From assembly GCA_964634685.1 (NCBI GenBank), contig CAZWLD010000004.1, forward strand, positions 29,786 to 93,785: a DNA stretch of 64,000 bases, written 5' to 3'. A model generated the notes under the pieces. It saw only the letters and a list, made by a program, of their open reading frames with translations. It did not search any database and was not told the origin of the DNA. The translations under genes and the position numbers were made by a program. Positions 49,831 to 59,085 of the stretch are shown here, one piece after another; the stretch's first letter is position 1; each line of letters opens with the position of its first letter. The stretch is from CAZWLD01 sp964634685 (GTDB taxonomy: Bacteria; Bacillota_I; Bacilli_A; Acholeplasmatales; JAEDCM01).

Positions 49831-51870
49831 ATGTTTCTCGCAAATGCTAGCTTTCTTGGTGGAATAGACAACTTATATGTGGCGTTAGTATCAACATGGT
49901 TATGTATTAATATCGTATACTTATCTCTTGATAACGCAAAGAAGCATAAAAATAAATATTTGAATGATGTTATTGCTCTTTCGATTGTTTTTGCGGCGAC
50001 CGCTGGTTTTATTTTGTTATACAGCATCGAAAGAATTAAACCTCAGAGTAGTATTTTTAGTGGTTTATTTTTTCCAATAGTTATAGGTTTTTTATCGGTG
50101 TTAATGATTTGCTTATTTGTTTATTTTAAAAATCGAAAGCTCCACTTTTTGGCATTATTTTTAATTGTAGCTGGGGTAATTGGTACATATGTTCCATTAC
50201 TTTATTTTGAAATTGATTTTTATTATCCTTCAATCGGAGTTACGCTTTTTTATGTTTTAATAGCTATCATTGTTATGATAAAAATACTTGTTCAAAAGAA
50301 GGACTATGGAATTGGCTTGATGTATTCAATTGGATCCGCAATTGTCTTGTGCTCGATTTCATTTTTAGGAAAAGGAAGAAATCCGGAAATTGTCGCCCTA
50401 GCTAAGCTTTTCTTATCGTTATTTGTTAGCTTGTCTTTCTTTATCTTTTATTGCCAAACCAACTCGAAGGCAATATCTGAAAAGGATGAAATTGTTAAAA
50501 TCAAGGCTGATTTATTAGAGGAAGCTGAGAAAAAGATTGCGACCCTTGGATTAGTTAATCAGGACACAAAGATTAAAAATATTCATCGCTTTGAATATGA
50601 TATAACAAACAATGCTTATAAGATTACGCATTTATTAATGCTAAACTTAGATAATTATCGGGTTATGTATAATTATAAGGGCTATAAGCAATCGATTGAA
50701 ATCATCTTACAGGTTGTGGCAGAATTGAATAATGTCATTGACAAGAAAGGTGAGCTTTACCATATTTCCAATGATAAATTCATTATTTCCCTAAATTGCA
50801 ATAATGAAGAATGTGGTGTTATGGTAAGACGAGTATTGGATATTTTCCAACGTCATGAATTTTTTACTATCAATTTAAAGCCTTATATTGGTTTTACAAA
50901 TGTTATAAATCGAACTCTTAATTATGAGAATATTTTAAAGGAGCTTGAGCTAGCTAGTGAGGCTGCGCATGAAAGTAGCGAATTTTATGCGGCGTACAAT
51001 TATGAAATGTATAATAAAATCCAACGCCGTATTGGAATGGAGCTTTATTTGAAAAAGGCTTGTGATGAAAAGCTATGGGAATTGTATCTACAGCCTAAGG
51101 TTTATACCGAAATAAATGTTGTTTGTGGAGCTGAGGGCTTGATTAGATGGAAGGGCCAAGAGGGAAAGGTTTCTCCAGCCCAATTTATTCCTTTAGCCGA
51201 GGAAATGGGATTGATTGTTGATATCGGAAAAACAATTCTTGAAAAGGGCTTTGAATATGCTAAAATCATCGCTTCAATTGATCCTGAATTTGTATTATCA
51301 GTTAATTTATCGGCTTATCAATTAATGCGTAAGGATTTTGTTCAATATGTTTTAGAAACCGTCAAGAAGAAACAAACAAATCCGAAAAATATCGCCTTTG
51401 AGATAACTGAATCATCATTTATTGATAATATGGATCGGGTAAAGAGCGCTATTTTAGAATTACGAGGCGTTGGCTTTAGGTTCTCCTTAGATGATTTTGG
51501 TACTGGATATTCATCGATTAGCTATTTATCATCATTTGAATTAGATGAGGTTAAATTCGATAAAGATTTTACGTCGACTTTAGGCAAGCCGGACGATAAA
51601 AATATTTATATTTTAAAAACGGTTGCGGATTTAGGTAGGTCTTTAGATTATCATATTGTCACCGAGGGAATTGAAACAGAGGAACAGCTAGAAATTGTTA
51701 AGAATGTTGGCTGTGAAGTTTATCAAGGATATTTTTTCAGTAAGCCTGTTCCTTTTGAGGAATTCGTTCCTATCCTAAGAAAAAATCATTTAGAAAATGC
51801 TGATAAATTAAGTAAATATCGTGCAGAGATGAAACAAAAAGCTTTAGATAAAAAAGGTGCTTTGCAATAG
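49831..51870 (+). CDS. Membrane EAL-domain c-di-GMP phosphodiesterase with degenerate GGDEF
   Basis: A 679-residue protein. About seven membrane helices (residues 8-215) precede a coiled coil, a GGDEF-like domain without a GGDEF motif (ISNDKFIISLNCNNEECG) and an EAL domain (about 415-660). The EAL signature reads AEGLIRW (EGL in place of EAL). Metal and catalytic residues are kept: Asn in VLSVNLSAYQL, Glu in FEITESSF, Asp-Asp in LDDFGTGYSS, Lys in EVKFDK, Glu in TEGIETEEQL and Gln in YQGYFFSKP. So c-di-GMP hydrolysis is likely. It may oppose the riboswitch-controlled cyclase upstream. ATG 49831 lies after GTGGTGG. Confidence 0.88.
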   Translation: MFLANASFLGGIDNLYVALVSTWLCINIVYLSLDNAKKHKNKYLNDVIALSIVFAATAGFILLYSIERIKPQSSIFSGLFFPIVIGFLSVLMICLFVYFKNRKLHFLALFLIVAGVIGTYVPLLYFEIDFYYPSIGVTLFYVLIAIIVMIKILVQKKDYGIGLMYSIGSAIVLCSISFLGKGRNPEIVALAKLFLSLFVSLSFFIFYCQTNSKAISEKDEIVKIKADLLEEAEKKIATLGLVNQDTKIKNIHRFEYDITNNAYKITHLLMLNLDNYRVMYNYKGYKQSIEIILQVVAELNNVIDKKGELYHISNDKFIISLNCNNEECGVMVRRVLDIFQRHEFFTINLKPYIGFTNVINRTLNYENILKELELASEAAHESSEFYAAYNYEMYNKIQRRIGMELYLKKACDEKLWELYLQPKVYTEINVVCGAEGLIRWKGQEGKVSPAQFIPLAEEMGLIVDIGKTILEKGFEYAKIIASIDPEFVLSVNLSAYQLMRKDFVQYVLETVKKKQTNPKNIAFEITESSFIDNMDRVKSAILELRGVGFRFSLDDFGTGYSSISYLSSFELDEVKFDKDFTSTLGKPDDKNIYILKTVADLGRSLDYHIVTEGIETEEQLEIVKNVGCEVYQGYFFSKPVPFEEFVPILRKNHLENADKLSKYRAEMKQKALDKKGALQ

Positions 51871-51893
51871 TCGAAATAGAAGCTTAACAAAAT

Positions 51894-51917
51894 AAAGTGG
51901 ATGAATCCACTTTTTTT
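51894..51917 (+). terminator. Terminator after the EAL gene
   Basis: AAAGTGGAT (51894-51902), loop GA, ATCCACTTT (51905-51913), then Ts. Confidence 0.85.
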
Positions 51918-52068
51918 GTTATGAATCTTCTTTTATTAGTTATGCTAAAAGTTAATTAATGCTTTAATTGTAGATTAAGCTTATGTAAAATGTTATAATT
52001 ATTTCATAAAAGTAAGGATATAAATTTAATCCGTAAATAGACTATTTAATTAAAAAGAGGTATCTTTT

Positions 52069-52796
52069 ATGAAAAAGAAATTGAAAAAAATTACCACAAT
52101 ATCGGCAATTATTACCTCTATTAATTTTATATATAAAGGTTTATTATCCTATATAACATTATCAATGGTATTACTGATTGCGGCGACATCGACATTTTTA
52201 ATATTTGTCGTTAAATTACTTTTTGTAAAGAATTTAACAAAGAGTAGAGCCAATAAAAAGANNNNNNNNNNNNNNNNNNNNNNNNNNNNNNNNNNNNNNN
52301 NNNNNNNNNNNNNNNNNNNNNNNNNNNNNNNNNNNNNNNNNNNNNNNNNNNNNNNNNNNNNACAAAGAGTAGAGCCAATAAAAAGAAAGCATATCTTTTT
52401 ATGTCATTGGCTTTGTTGGTTTATTCATTTATTTTTATTGCCTTTGTTGTTTTAAAAATTAATGGAATCGATGCTTCTAATAATAAAGAATATTCTGGCT
52501 TTATTGGGTATTTATTAATAGGATTTATGATATTAATGTTTGTTTTATCGGTATTAAATTTGAAAAAAGCATATGATAAAACGGATTTAATGGTTATTGG
52601 TTTAAAGGAAATGACTTTTGCCTCGGCGCTTGCGGATTTAGTTATAATCGAAGAATTCATTTTTCGAATTTATTTTATTTCCAAGGATTATTTATTAATA
52701 AATACTTTTCACGATTTTTTTCCTTTAGTTGTAGGGATTTTGATGGTTTTTGTCTCGATATCAATGGTAGCTAGAGGTATAAAATATAAGCCGTAG
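52069..52796 (+). CDS. Integral membrane protein spanning a false assembly gap
   Basis: The left part (52069-52261) and the right part (from 52362) end and begin with the same 25 bases. If these are merged and the Ns dropped, one frame of 201 codons (200 aa) results, with TKSRANKKKAYLFMS across the join. The protein has six predicted helices in three pairs and no recognised domain. GAGG at 52057 precedes ATG 52069. The exact return to frame strongly supports a single intact gene. Function unknown. Confidence 0.75.
52262..52361. other. Scaffold gap of 100 N with duplicated 25-base flanks
   Basis: 52237-52261 equals 52362-52386. The two contig ends overlap, so the real distance is most likely zero and the gap length is a placeholder. 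Confidence 0.9.
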
Positions 52797-52815
52797 TTAA
52801 TTTATAAATAAAGCA

Positions 52816-52840
52816 GGGAGACATATTACTGATGTCTCCC
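52816..52840. terminator. Bidirectional terminator between convergent genes
   Basis: GGGAGACAT (52816-52824) pairs perfectly with ATGTCTCCC (52832-52840); T-rich or A-rich flanks suit both strands. Confidence 0.8.
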
Positions 52841-52844
52841 AATT

Positions 52845-53942
52845 TTATTTAATAATTATTGGCTTTTGAAATTCTAAGGTATAGATATCATCGATAAGAC
52901 TATAGATCCTGCTAGCCTTGAGCTCAATATCTAAATCTTTATTTATTCCTTCCTTAACTTTAACAATTAAAGGAATCGAAATATCCTTTTTGATTTTATT
53001 TAAGTAAGCCTGACCTTTTGTATTCATTCCTAAAACGCGAAGATAGGAAGGGTCGCTGATTGGATATTTTTTTATATCTAGTAAAACATTTAATAAAAGG
53101 CGATAAATTCTTGATCTTGTATAGCGCTTTGAGATAAGGCTATTAAGATCATCGGGATTGTTTATATTGGCACTTTTAAAAAGATTAGCTAATGATTCAT
53201 CAAAGCCCTGGATTGATGAAAAATCTGTAATTTTTAGTTTGTATTTTAGATATGGGAAAAGCATATTATCGTTAATAAAGCCTTTTTCTAAATAAATGTC
53301 ATTAACATCGTCGGGAACATAGGAAGAAATATCCTCAAGATGCCTAATTGCAGTTGCCGAGGCGATATTTTCACTTGTAGGGACAATATCATTATAGTTT
53401 GAGTCGATTCTTTGGATGCTATAGGGCTTGATTTTTGAATTCAGTTTATTGATAGCCCTTATGTATTGAATCGCAAGAGAATCATTGCTTGAAGGATTGG
53501 TAAATCCTAAATCCTTGAGGGCTAAATCATTAGCTATCGGATATGATAAATGAAGGTATTTTTTTAAGGCTAGATTATATAATTCTGAATCAAGAAGAAG
53601 GGCTATTTTTTTGAGATTTTCAATGTCATTAGTTTCACTGCCAAAATAGATTTCATCAACATTTAATTGATTTAATAAATAAATAGCATTGTAGGCAAAA
53701 TTATCGGCCGATTGATTGGTATAAAGAAAGGGTAGCTCAATGACTAAATCAATGCCATGATTTAAGGCAATTTTGGTTTTTTCAAATTTATTGATAGGTG
53801 CGATATTTCCGCGCATACTAAAGCTACCACTCATAACCGCAATCAAAACATCGGCTTGGCTTCTTTTTTTAGCTTCCTTGATGTGATGAAGATGACCATT
53901 GTGAAAGGGATTATATTCAACGATTAGACCAATTGCTTTCAT
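52845..53942 (-). CDS. tmcAL: tRNA(Met) cytidine acetate ligase TmcAL (YlbM)
   Basis: A 365-residue nucleotidyltransferase-like enzyme that forms N4-acetylcytidine at the wobble base of elongator tRNA-Met from acetate and ATP. The N-terminus GLIVEYNPFHNGHLHHIKEA carries the HxGH motif, followed by VMSGSFSMRGNIAPINKFEK, LVIELPFLY and IYFGSETND, all family hallmarks. Length is slightly short of the usual ~390-410. GAAAAGGAGG precedes the ATG on the minus strand. It is the fourth nucleic-acid-modification gene in the window. Confidence 0.92.
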   Translation of the reverse strand: MKAIGLIVEYNPFHNGHLHHIKEAKKRSQADVLIAVMSGSFSMRGNIAPINKFEKTKIALNHGIDLVIELPFLYTNQSADNFAYNAIYLLNQLNVDEIYFGSETNDIENLKKIALLLDSELYNLALKKYLHLSYPIANDLALKDLGFTNPSSNDSLAIQYIRAINKLNSKIKPYSIQRIDSNYNDIVPTSENIASATAIRHLEDISSYVPDDVNDIYLEKGFINDNMLFPYLKYKLKITDFSSIQGFDESLANLFKSANINNPDDLNSLISKRYTRSRIYRLLLNVLLDIKKYPISDPSYLRVLGMNTKGQAYLNKIKKDISIPLIVKVKEGINKDLDIELKASRIYSLIDDIYTLEFQKPIIIK

Positions 53943-54045
53943 AGCTTTTGCCTCCTTTTCTATTATTATATCACGATTTGGATGATAAAATAAAGAAAAG
54001 TAGCTAATAATGCCGTTAATTTCGTGGGATTTTCTTTATGCAATA

Positions 54046-54074
54046 TTGACAGATAAATAAAAAAAATGTATAAT
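54046..54074 (+). promoter_or_regulatory. Promoter of yceD-rpmF
   Basis: TTGACA (54046-54051), 17 bases, TATAAT (54069-54074). Confidence 0.8.
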
Positions 54075-54098
54075 ACTATGGTGCTGAGGTGATTTTTT

Positions 54099-54557
54099 AT
54101 GAAATGGGCAGTTCCTGAATTAAGACGCATGAATAAACCCGTTGTCTTTGATGAAACCTTAGACTTATCAAATGAGATTGTTGGGTTCAATGGAGTAAAG
54201 AATATAAGCTTAGTTCATGTATCTGGTAATGGATATGAATATGAAGAAAATCATTTTCTTTTTAATATGAATATCGATGCTTTATTGACTTTAACATGTG
54301 CAATTACCCTTGAGGATGTACCTTATTCGATTTCGCTTGATGTTGAAGAGATTTTTGGCTATGACCAAGAGGATGATTTGGATATTAATCTCATTGATGG
54401 ACAAACAATTGACCTTATTCCTAGTATTTTGACAAATATTATTGTCAATATTCCAATGCGTGTTGTCAAGGATGGGGCCATTCATAATGATGATATCGAA
54501 GAAAAGGATGAAATTAATCCAGCCTTTGCTTCGTTAGCAGAATATTTTAAAAAATAG
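54099..54557 (+). CDS. YceD/DUF177-family protein
   Basis: A 152-residue protein of the DUF177 family, which is nearly always encoded directly before rpmF and is linked to 23S rRNA accumulation. The sequence shows the usual N-terminal beta-rich part and an acidic C-terminus (LTLTCAITLEDVPYSISLDV, with the short core CAITLEDVPY). The Cys pairs seen in some members are not present. GAGGTG precedes ATG 54099. The rpmF gene starts 13 bases after the stop. Confidence 0.8.
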   Translation: MKWAVPELRRMNKPVVFDETLDLSNEIVGFNGVKNISLVHVSGNGYEYEENHFLFNMNIDALLTLTCAITLEDVPYSISLDVEEIFGYDQEDDLDINLIDGQTIDLIPSILTNIIVNIPMRVVKDGAIHNDDIEEKDEINPAFASLAEYFKK

Positions 54558-54570
54558 GAGGTGAAGGAAA

Positions 54571-54762
54571 ATGGCAGTTCCTTTTAGAAGAACATCTAAA
54601 ACAAAGAAACGTAAACGTCGTACTCATTTCAAATTAAATGTACCTGGAATGATTACTTGTCCAAACTGCGGAGAAATGAAATTAGCTCACCGTGTATGTC
54701 CAAATTGCGGATACTATGACAATAAAGCAGTTGTAACTATTAAAGAAAAAGACAATAAATAG
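54571..54762 (+). CDS. rpmF: 50S ribosomal protein bL32
   Basis: A 63-residue protein: MAVPFRRTSKTKKRKRRTHF followed by a zinc ribbon with two CxxC pairs (TCPNCGE, VCPNCGYY). This is the zinc-binding (C+) form of L32. AGGAGGTG precedes the ATG. The gene is co-transcribed with yceD and followed by a hairpin. Confidence 0.97.
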   Translation: MAVPFRRTSKTKKRKRRTHFKLNVPGMITCPNCGEMKLAHRVCPNCGYYDNKAVVTIKEKDNK

Positions 54763-54769
54763 TTATTAG

Positions 54770-54800
54770 AAATAGATGCACTCGGCATCTATTTTCTATA
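54770..54800 (+). terminator. Hairpin between rpmF and rsmH
   Basis: AAATAGATGC (54770-54779), loop ACTCG, GCATCTATTT (54785-54794), then TTCT. It is probably a partial terminator. Confidence 0.65.
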
Positions 54801-54814
54801 TATGGAGGTTTTTT

Positions 54815-55738
54815 ATGGGCGAACATATCACGGTTTTATTAAATGAAGCTATTGAAGGTTTGAATATCAAAGAGGATGGAATTTATGTTGACGCAACCTT
54901 AGGCGGAGGCGGTCACAGTAGCTTGATTTTATCAAAGCTTAAAACAGGTCATTTATATAGCTTTGATCAGGATAGCTATGCCATCAAGCGAGCTAGGGAG
55001 CGAATTGGTGATAATCCTTTATTTACGATTATCAATGCCAATTTTGTCAACTTGAAGGAAGAGCTAGCTAAATTAGGGATTGATAAAATTGATGGAATCA
55101 TCTATGATCTTGGAGTATCATCCTTTCAATTTGATATGCCAGAGCGTGGATTTAGTTATAATTATGATGCTTATTTAGATATGCGGATGGACCAAACAAG
55201 CAAGCTTACGGCGTGGGAAATTGTTAATAAATATGATTTCAATGATTTGTTGAGGATTTTTGTTCGTTATGGTGAGGATCCATTTAGTAAACAAATAGCT
55301 CGGGCGATAGAAAAAAAAAGAGCAATTAAATCAATTGACACAACCTTTGAGTTGGCAGAAATTATCAAGGAAGCTTATCCTGCCAAAGCAAGATCAAAAA
55401 AGGGTCATCCCGCCAAGCAAACCTTCCAGGCCTTACGAATTGCGGTCAATGATGAATTAAGGGTTTTTGAAAAATCATTGCTTGATGCGATTGATTTATT
55501 AAATCCGGAGGGAAGAGTCGTAATCATAACCTTCCATTCCTTAGAGGATCGGATTGCCAAAACGATTTTAAAGGAAAAATCAACTGTCAATGTTCCCAAA
55601 AATGTTCCTTTATTTGATCAAGTGGCGGAATTATCTTTAGTCACGAAGCATCCAATTTTGCCTAGTGAAGAGGAATTAGAAAATAATAATCGTGCGCATT
55701 CGGCTAAGATGCGTATTGCCCAAAAAAATAGGAGGTAA
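54815..55738 (+). CDS. rsmH: 16S rRNA (cytosine-1402-N4)-methyltransferase RsmH
   Basis: A 307-residue SAM enzyme (MraW) methylating C1402 in the ribosomal P site. It begins HITVLLNEAIEGL, with the SAM loop DATLGGGGHSSLIL, YSFDQDSYAI, GIIYDLGVSSFQFD, the RGFSYNYDAYLDMRMDQ segment, HPAKQTFQALRIAVNDEL and TFHSLEDRI. ATG 54815 follows ATGGAGG; an upstream in-frame ATG at 54776 lies in the hairpin. In most bacteria rsmH heads the dcw cluster with ftsL and pbp. Here an ABC-F gene follows two bases after the stop instead. Confidence 0.95.
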   Translation: MGEHITVLLNEAIEGLNIKEDGIYVDATLGGGGHSSLILSKLKTGHLYSFDQDSYAIKRARERIGDNPLFTIINANFVNLKEELAKLGIDKIDGIIYDLGVSSFQFDMPERGFSYNYDAYLDMRMDQTSKLTAWEIVNKYDFNDLLRIFVRYGEDPFSKQIARAIEKKRAIKSIDTTFELAEIIKEAYPAKARSKKGHPAKQTFQALRIAVNDELRVFEKSLLDAIDLLNPEGRVVIITFHSLEDRIAKTILKEKSTVNVPKNVPLFDQVAELSLVTKHPILPSEEELENNNRAHSAKMRIAQKNRR

Positions 55739-55740
55739 AT

Positions 55741-57318
55741 ATGTTAAAGTGTATTAACGTTGGATTACAATTTCAAACAAAAAAGCTATATGAAGAGGTT
55801 AATTTACAATTTTCTAAAGGTAATATCTATGGTATTATTGGAGCCAATGGCGCCGGTAAGACGACATTTATTAAAATATTATCGGGAGAAATTGAACCAA
55901 CAAGTGGTAGTGTTATCTTAGATAAAAATGAACGCTTGTCGGTTTTAAAGCAAAACCAAAGTGAATATGATGAAGAAACAGTTATGCGAACTGTTCTTTT
56001 AGGTCATAAAAGATTAGTGGAGATTATGGATGAAAAGGAAGCCCTTTATTCTAAAGAGGAATTCAGCGAGGATGATGGAATCAAGGCCGCCGAGCTTGAA
56101 GGCGAATTTGCGGAATTAAATGGTTGGGAAGCTGAAAGTGATGCGGCAACCTTATTAACTGGTCTTGGAATTCCTGAGGATTATCACTATGAATTAATGA
56201 AGAATTTAGATGGTAAACAAAAGGTTAAGGTTTTGCTTGCGCAGGCTTTATTTGGAAATCCGGATATTTTATTATTAGACGAGCCTACTAACAATCTCGA
56301 TGTTAAATCGATTAGATGGCTTGAAAATTTCTTAGATAGCTTTGATAATACGGTTTTAGTTGTGTCACATGACCGTCACTTTTTAAATCGTGTTGTGACG
56401 CATATTTGCGATGTTGATTATGGAAAAATTACTTTATTTCCAGGAAATTATGAGTATTGGTATGAGTCAAGTCAATTGGCTTTAAAGCAATTAAAGGATG
56501 TCAATAAAAAGGCCGAACAAAAAAAGAAGGAATTAGAGGAATTCATTGCTCGCTTTAGTGCGAATGCTTCGAAATCGCGTCAAGCAACCTCGAGAAAAAA
56601 GGCTTTAGAAAAGCTGGAAATTGTGGATATCAAGCCATCAACTCGTAAATATCCTTTTATTGAATGGAAGCCTGACCGTGAAGTTGGTAATGATATTTTA
56701 ATAGTGGAAAATTTATCAAAGCCTGGTCTTTTCGAGAATCTCTCCTTTACTGTTCGCAAGAATGATAAGATTGGTTTTATTAGCTCAAATAGCTTAATTC
56801 CAACAACGATATTTAATATTTTGGCAGGACTTGATGATGATTATACGGGAAAATTTAAATGGGGCGTTACGACATCATTGTCATATTTGCCGATAACAAA
56901 TAATGAATATTTTGAAAATGATTTGAATTTAATTGATTGGCTTCGTCAGTATTCGAGTGATGAAAATGAAACCTTTATTCGTGGCTTTTTAGGTCGAATG
57001 CTTTTTAGTGGTGATGAGCCTTTAAAGAAAAGCAGGGTTTTATCGGGAGGCGAGAAGCAAAGAGCGATGATGTCACGGATGATGTTATCTGGAAGCAATG
57101 TTTTATTTTTAGATGAGCCAACCAATCATTTAGATTTGGAATCAATTCAATCATTAAATAAGGGAATGAATCGTTTCCCAGGAAACATTTTATTTACTTC
57201 ACATGATGAAGAGATTTTAGAGTCGGTTGGTAATCGCTTTATCTATTTTGATCCATCCGGAGAGATTATCGATCGTGATATGGAATATGATGAATTTTCA
57301 AAAAAATATTTTGAATAA
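55741..57318 (+). CDS. ABC-F protein (YkpA-like) with one degenerate ATP site
   Basis: A 525-residue soluble tandem ABC protein of the ABC-F class, which act on the ribosome. NBD1 has an intact Walker A GANGAGKTT and Walker B ILLLDEPTNNLD, but the signature reads NLDGKQKVKV rather than LSGGQ. The linker contains FSANASKSRQATSRKKAL. NBD2 lacks Walker A Lys and Gly (FISSNSLIPTTIF) yet keeps signature LSGGEKQR and Walker B VLFLDEPTNHLD. ATP sites are formed by Walker A of one half and the signature of the other, so site 1 is whole and site 2 has lost both parts. AGGAGG precedes the ATG, two bases after rsmH. The role may be translational. Confidence 0.85.
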   Translation: MLKCINVGLQFQTKKLYEEVNLQFSKGNIYGIIGANGAGKTTFIKILSGEIEPTSGSVILDKNERLSVLKQNQSEYDEETVMRTVLLGHKRLVEIMDEKEALYSKEEFSEDDGIKAAELEGEFAELNGWEAESDAATLLTGLGIPEDYHYELMKNLDGKQKVKVLLAQALFGNPDILLLDEPTNNLDVKSIRWLENFLDSFDNTVLVVSHDRHFLNRVVTHICDVDYGKITLFPGNYEYWYESSQLALKQLKDVNKKAEQKKKELEEFIARFSANASKSRQATSRKKALEKLEIVDIKPSTRKYPFIEWKPDREVGNDILIVENLSKPGLFENLSFTVRKNDKIGFISSNSLIPTTIFNILAGLDDDYTGKFKWGVTTSLSYLPITNNEYFENDLNLIDWLRQYSSDENETFIRGFLGRMLFSGDEPLKKSRVLSGGEKQRAMMSRMMLSGSNVLFLDEPTNHLDLESIQSLNKGMNRFPGNILFTSHDEEILESVGNRFIYFDPSGEIIDRDMEYDEFSKKYFE

Positions 57319-57423
57319 AAATGGGCTGCAGATTGCGGCTTTTTTATATGAAATAAATATTTTTTTCGTTTACTTGAGGGGAAATATATGGTATTCTTTA
57401 ATTAGATTTAGGAGGTATAAATA

Positions 57424-58143
57424 ATGCTAAGGGCTGTATTTTTTGATTTAGATGGAACGCTTTTGCCAATGGATGAAAATCAATTTACAGAAATCTATTT
57501 TGGTTTGCTTTATCAATATGTTAAGGATTTAGGTTATCAAAAGGATGAATTAATAAGCGTCATTTGGGAAGGCACAAAGGCTATGTATAAAAACGATGGT
57601 AGGATGACTAATTGTGATGCTTTTTGGAAATATTTTGAAGAGCATTATGGACATGAACGCTTAGTTGATAAGGAAATTTTTGATCGTTTCTATGTGACAG
57701 ATTTTGAAAAATCAAAAAGTGTTTGTGAGGTTAATCCGCAGGCTCAAGAGATTGTATCATTTGCTAAGGAAAATCTTGATTATGTTGTTTTATCAACAAA
57801 TCCTATTTTTCCTTTAAATGGAACCTTAATGCGAATGAGCTTTGTTGGATTACAAAAAGAAGATTTTTCTTTTATTACTGCATATGAAAATTCGAGGTTT
57901 ACGAAACCAAATCCGAAATATTTTCTTGATTTGTTAGAAAAATTTTCTTTGAAGCCGGAGGAAGTTATTTTATTTGGAAACAATGATATCGAGGATTATT
58001 ATTGTGCGCAAATGGCGGGAATTGATTGTTATTTAGTGGGCAAGCATTTGCTTTTGCATCCGGACAAGCATATAAATTGTCCAATTATTCAAATGGAAGA
58101 TGTTATTGATGTAATTAAAAAAGAAATTGAAGAAAGGAAATAG
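57424..58143 (+). CDS. HAD-superfamily hydrolase
   Basis: A 239-residue phosphatase-like protein with motif I FFDLDGTLLPMD, motif II in VVLSTNPIFPL, Lys of motif III in RFTKPNPKYFLDLL, and motif IV LFGNNDIEDYYCAQ. A four-helix cap (residues 20-90) follows motif I. The substrate is unknown. AGGAGG precedes ATG 57424. The next gene begins five bases after the stop, so the two are co-transcribed. Confidence 0.82.
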   Translation: MLRAVFFDLDGTLLPMDENQFTEIYFGLLYQYVKDLGYQKDELISVIWEGTKAMYKNDGRMTNCDAFWKYFEEHYGHERLVDKEIFDRFYVTDFEKSKSVCEVNPQAQEIVSFAKENLDYVVLSTNPIFPLNGTLMRMSFVGLQKEDFSFITAYENSRFTKPNPKYFLDLLEKFSLKPEEVILFGNNDIEDYYCAQMAGIDCYLVGKHLLLHPDKHINCPIIQMEDVIDVIKKEIEERK

Positions 58144-58148
58144 ATATT

Positions 58149-59018
58149 ATGAAAAAGTTTATTTTGGCTTTACTTTTATTATTTTGTTTAGCTGGCTGTA
58201 ATACTAAAACTACAACCGAGGATGGAAAAACGACTGATAATACGAGTAGTGATTCGACTACTAACAATGATTCAACAACAGCTAATAATACTTCAACCGA
58301 AGAGCAATATATCTCGATTACGCCATCGGTATTATCGGATTATGAGATGACGACAACCGTGCCAAGCAGCGCCATTTATTGTAATCTTTCAGAAATGACG
58401 GGCGATTTAGAGATCAGAGCGGAAGGAAATTATTTGCTTGAGGGAACATTAAATGGAAGAATTTATGTTAATGTAGTAGGACAGGTTCATTTGTATTTAA
58501 ATGGTGTAACAATTAATTCAACTGATGGAGCTGGAATTGCTATTTTTGGCTCTAAGAAAAAGGTTATTACCTTGATGGATGGAACTGTTAATACGATTAA
58601 TGATAATTCAATTTATTCTAAATTTGAAAATGTTGATAATGATGAGCCTAATGCGGCTATTTTCTGTAAAAAGGCTTTAACGATTAATGGAAATGGTACT
58701 TTAATTGTCAACGCCCAGGGAACCTTTACAAATGCTTTAGGTGAGGCTGTGAATGCGCATGGAATCAATTGTAAGGATGCCCTTCGAATTTTAAATAATC
58801 CAACAATTAATATTAATGCTAAAGGTAATGGAATTAAGGGAAAAGATTTAGTTGAAATTTATGAAGCTAACATCGTAATCCTTGCGGAAGAGGATGGAAT
58901 TAAGTCGGATAATATTTTAGAAGGATTTGGATATATTTACTTAAATAAAACGGTATTAAATATCACAGCTGGATCTAAAGATCTAAAAGCTGTAAATGGT
59001 ATATGTTATATAAAATAG
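58149..59018 (+). CDS. Lipoprotein with Cthe_2159-like beta-helix domain
   Basis: A 289-residue lipoprotein, lipobox LAGCN (Cys17), with a Thr/Ser/Asn/Asp-rich linker (about 20-55) and a beta-helix-like domain (GNYLLEGTLNGRIYVNV, VHLYLNGVTINSTDGAGIAI, KALTINGNGTLIVNAQG, ILAEEDGIKSDN). These motifs match the carbohydrate-binding Cthe_2159 family, which has similarity to pectate lyases. Known members are usually larger, about 500 aa. GAAAGG precedes the ATG. The gene follows a HAD phosphatase and precedes an antitoxin gene, with no carbohydrate genes nearby. Confidence 0.75.
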   Translation: MKKFILALLLLFCLAGCNTKTTTEDGKTTDNTSSDSTTNNDSTTANNTSTEEQYISITPSVLSDYEMTTTVPSSAIYCNLSEMTGDLEIRAEGNYLLEGTLNGRIYVNVVGQVHLYLNGVTINSTDGAGIAIFGSKKKVITLMDGTVNTINDNSIYSKFENVDNDEPNAAIFCKKALTINGNGTLIVNAQGTFTNALGEAVNAHGINCKDALRILNNPTININAKGNGIKGKDLVEIYEANIVILAEEDGIKSDNILEGFGYIYLNKTVLNITAGSKDLKAVNGICYIK

Positions 59019-59085
59019 GTAAATAGAATTATTTTATACTTTTTACTATTAAAAATTGCAATCCATCTATAGGAGGTAGTTAGAT

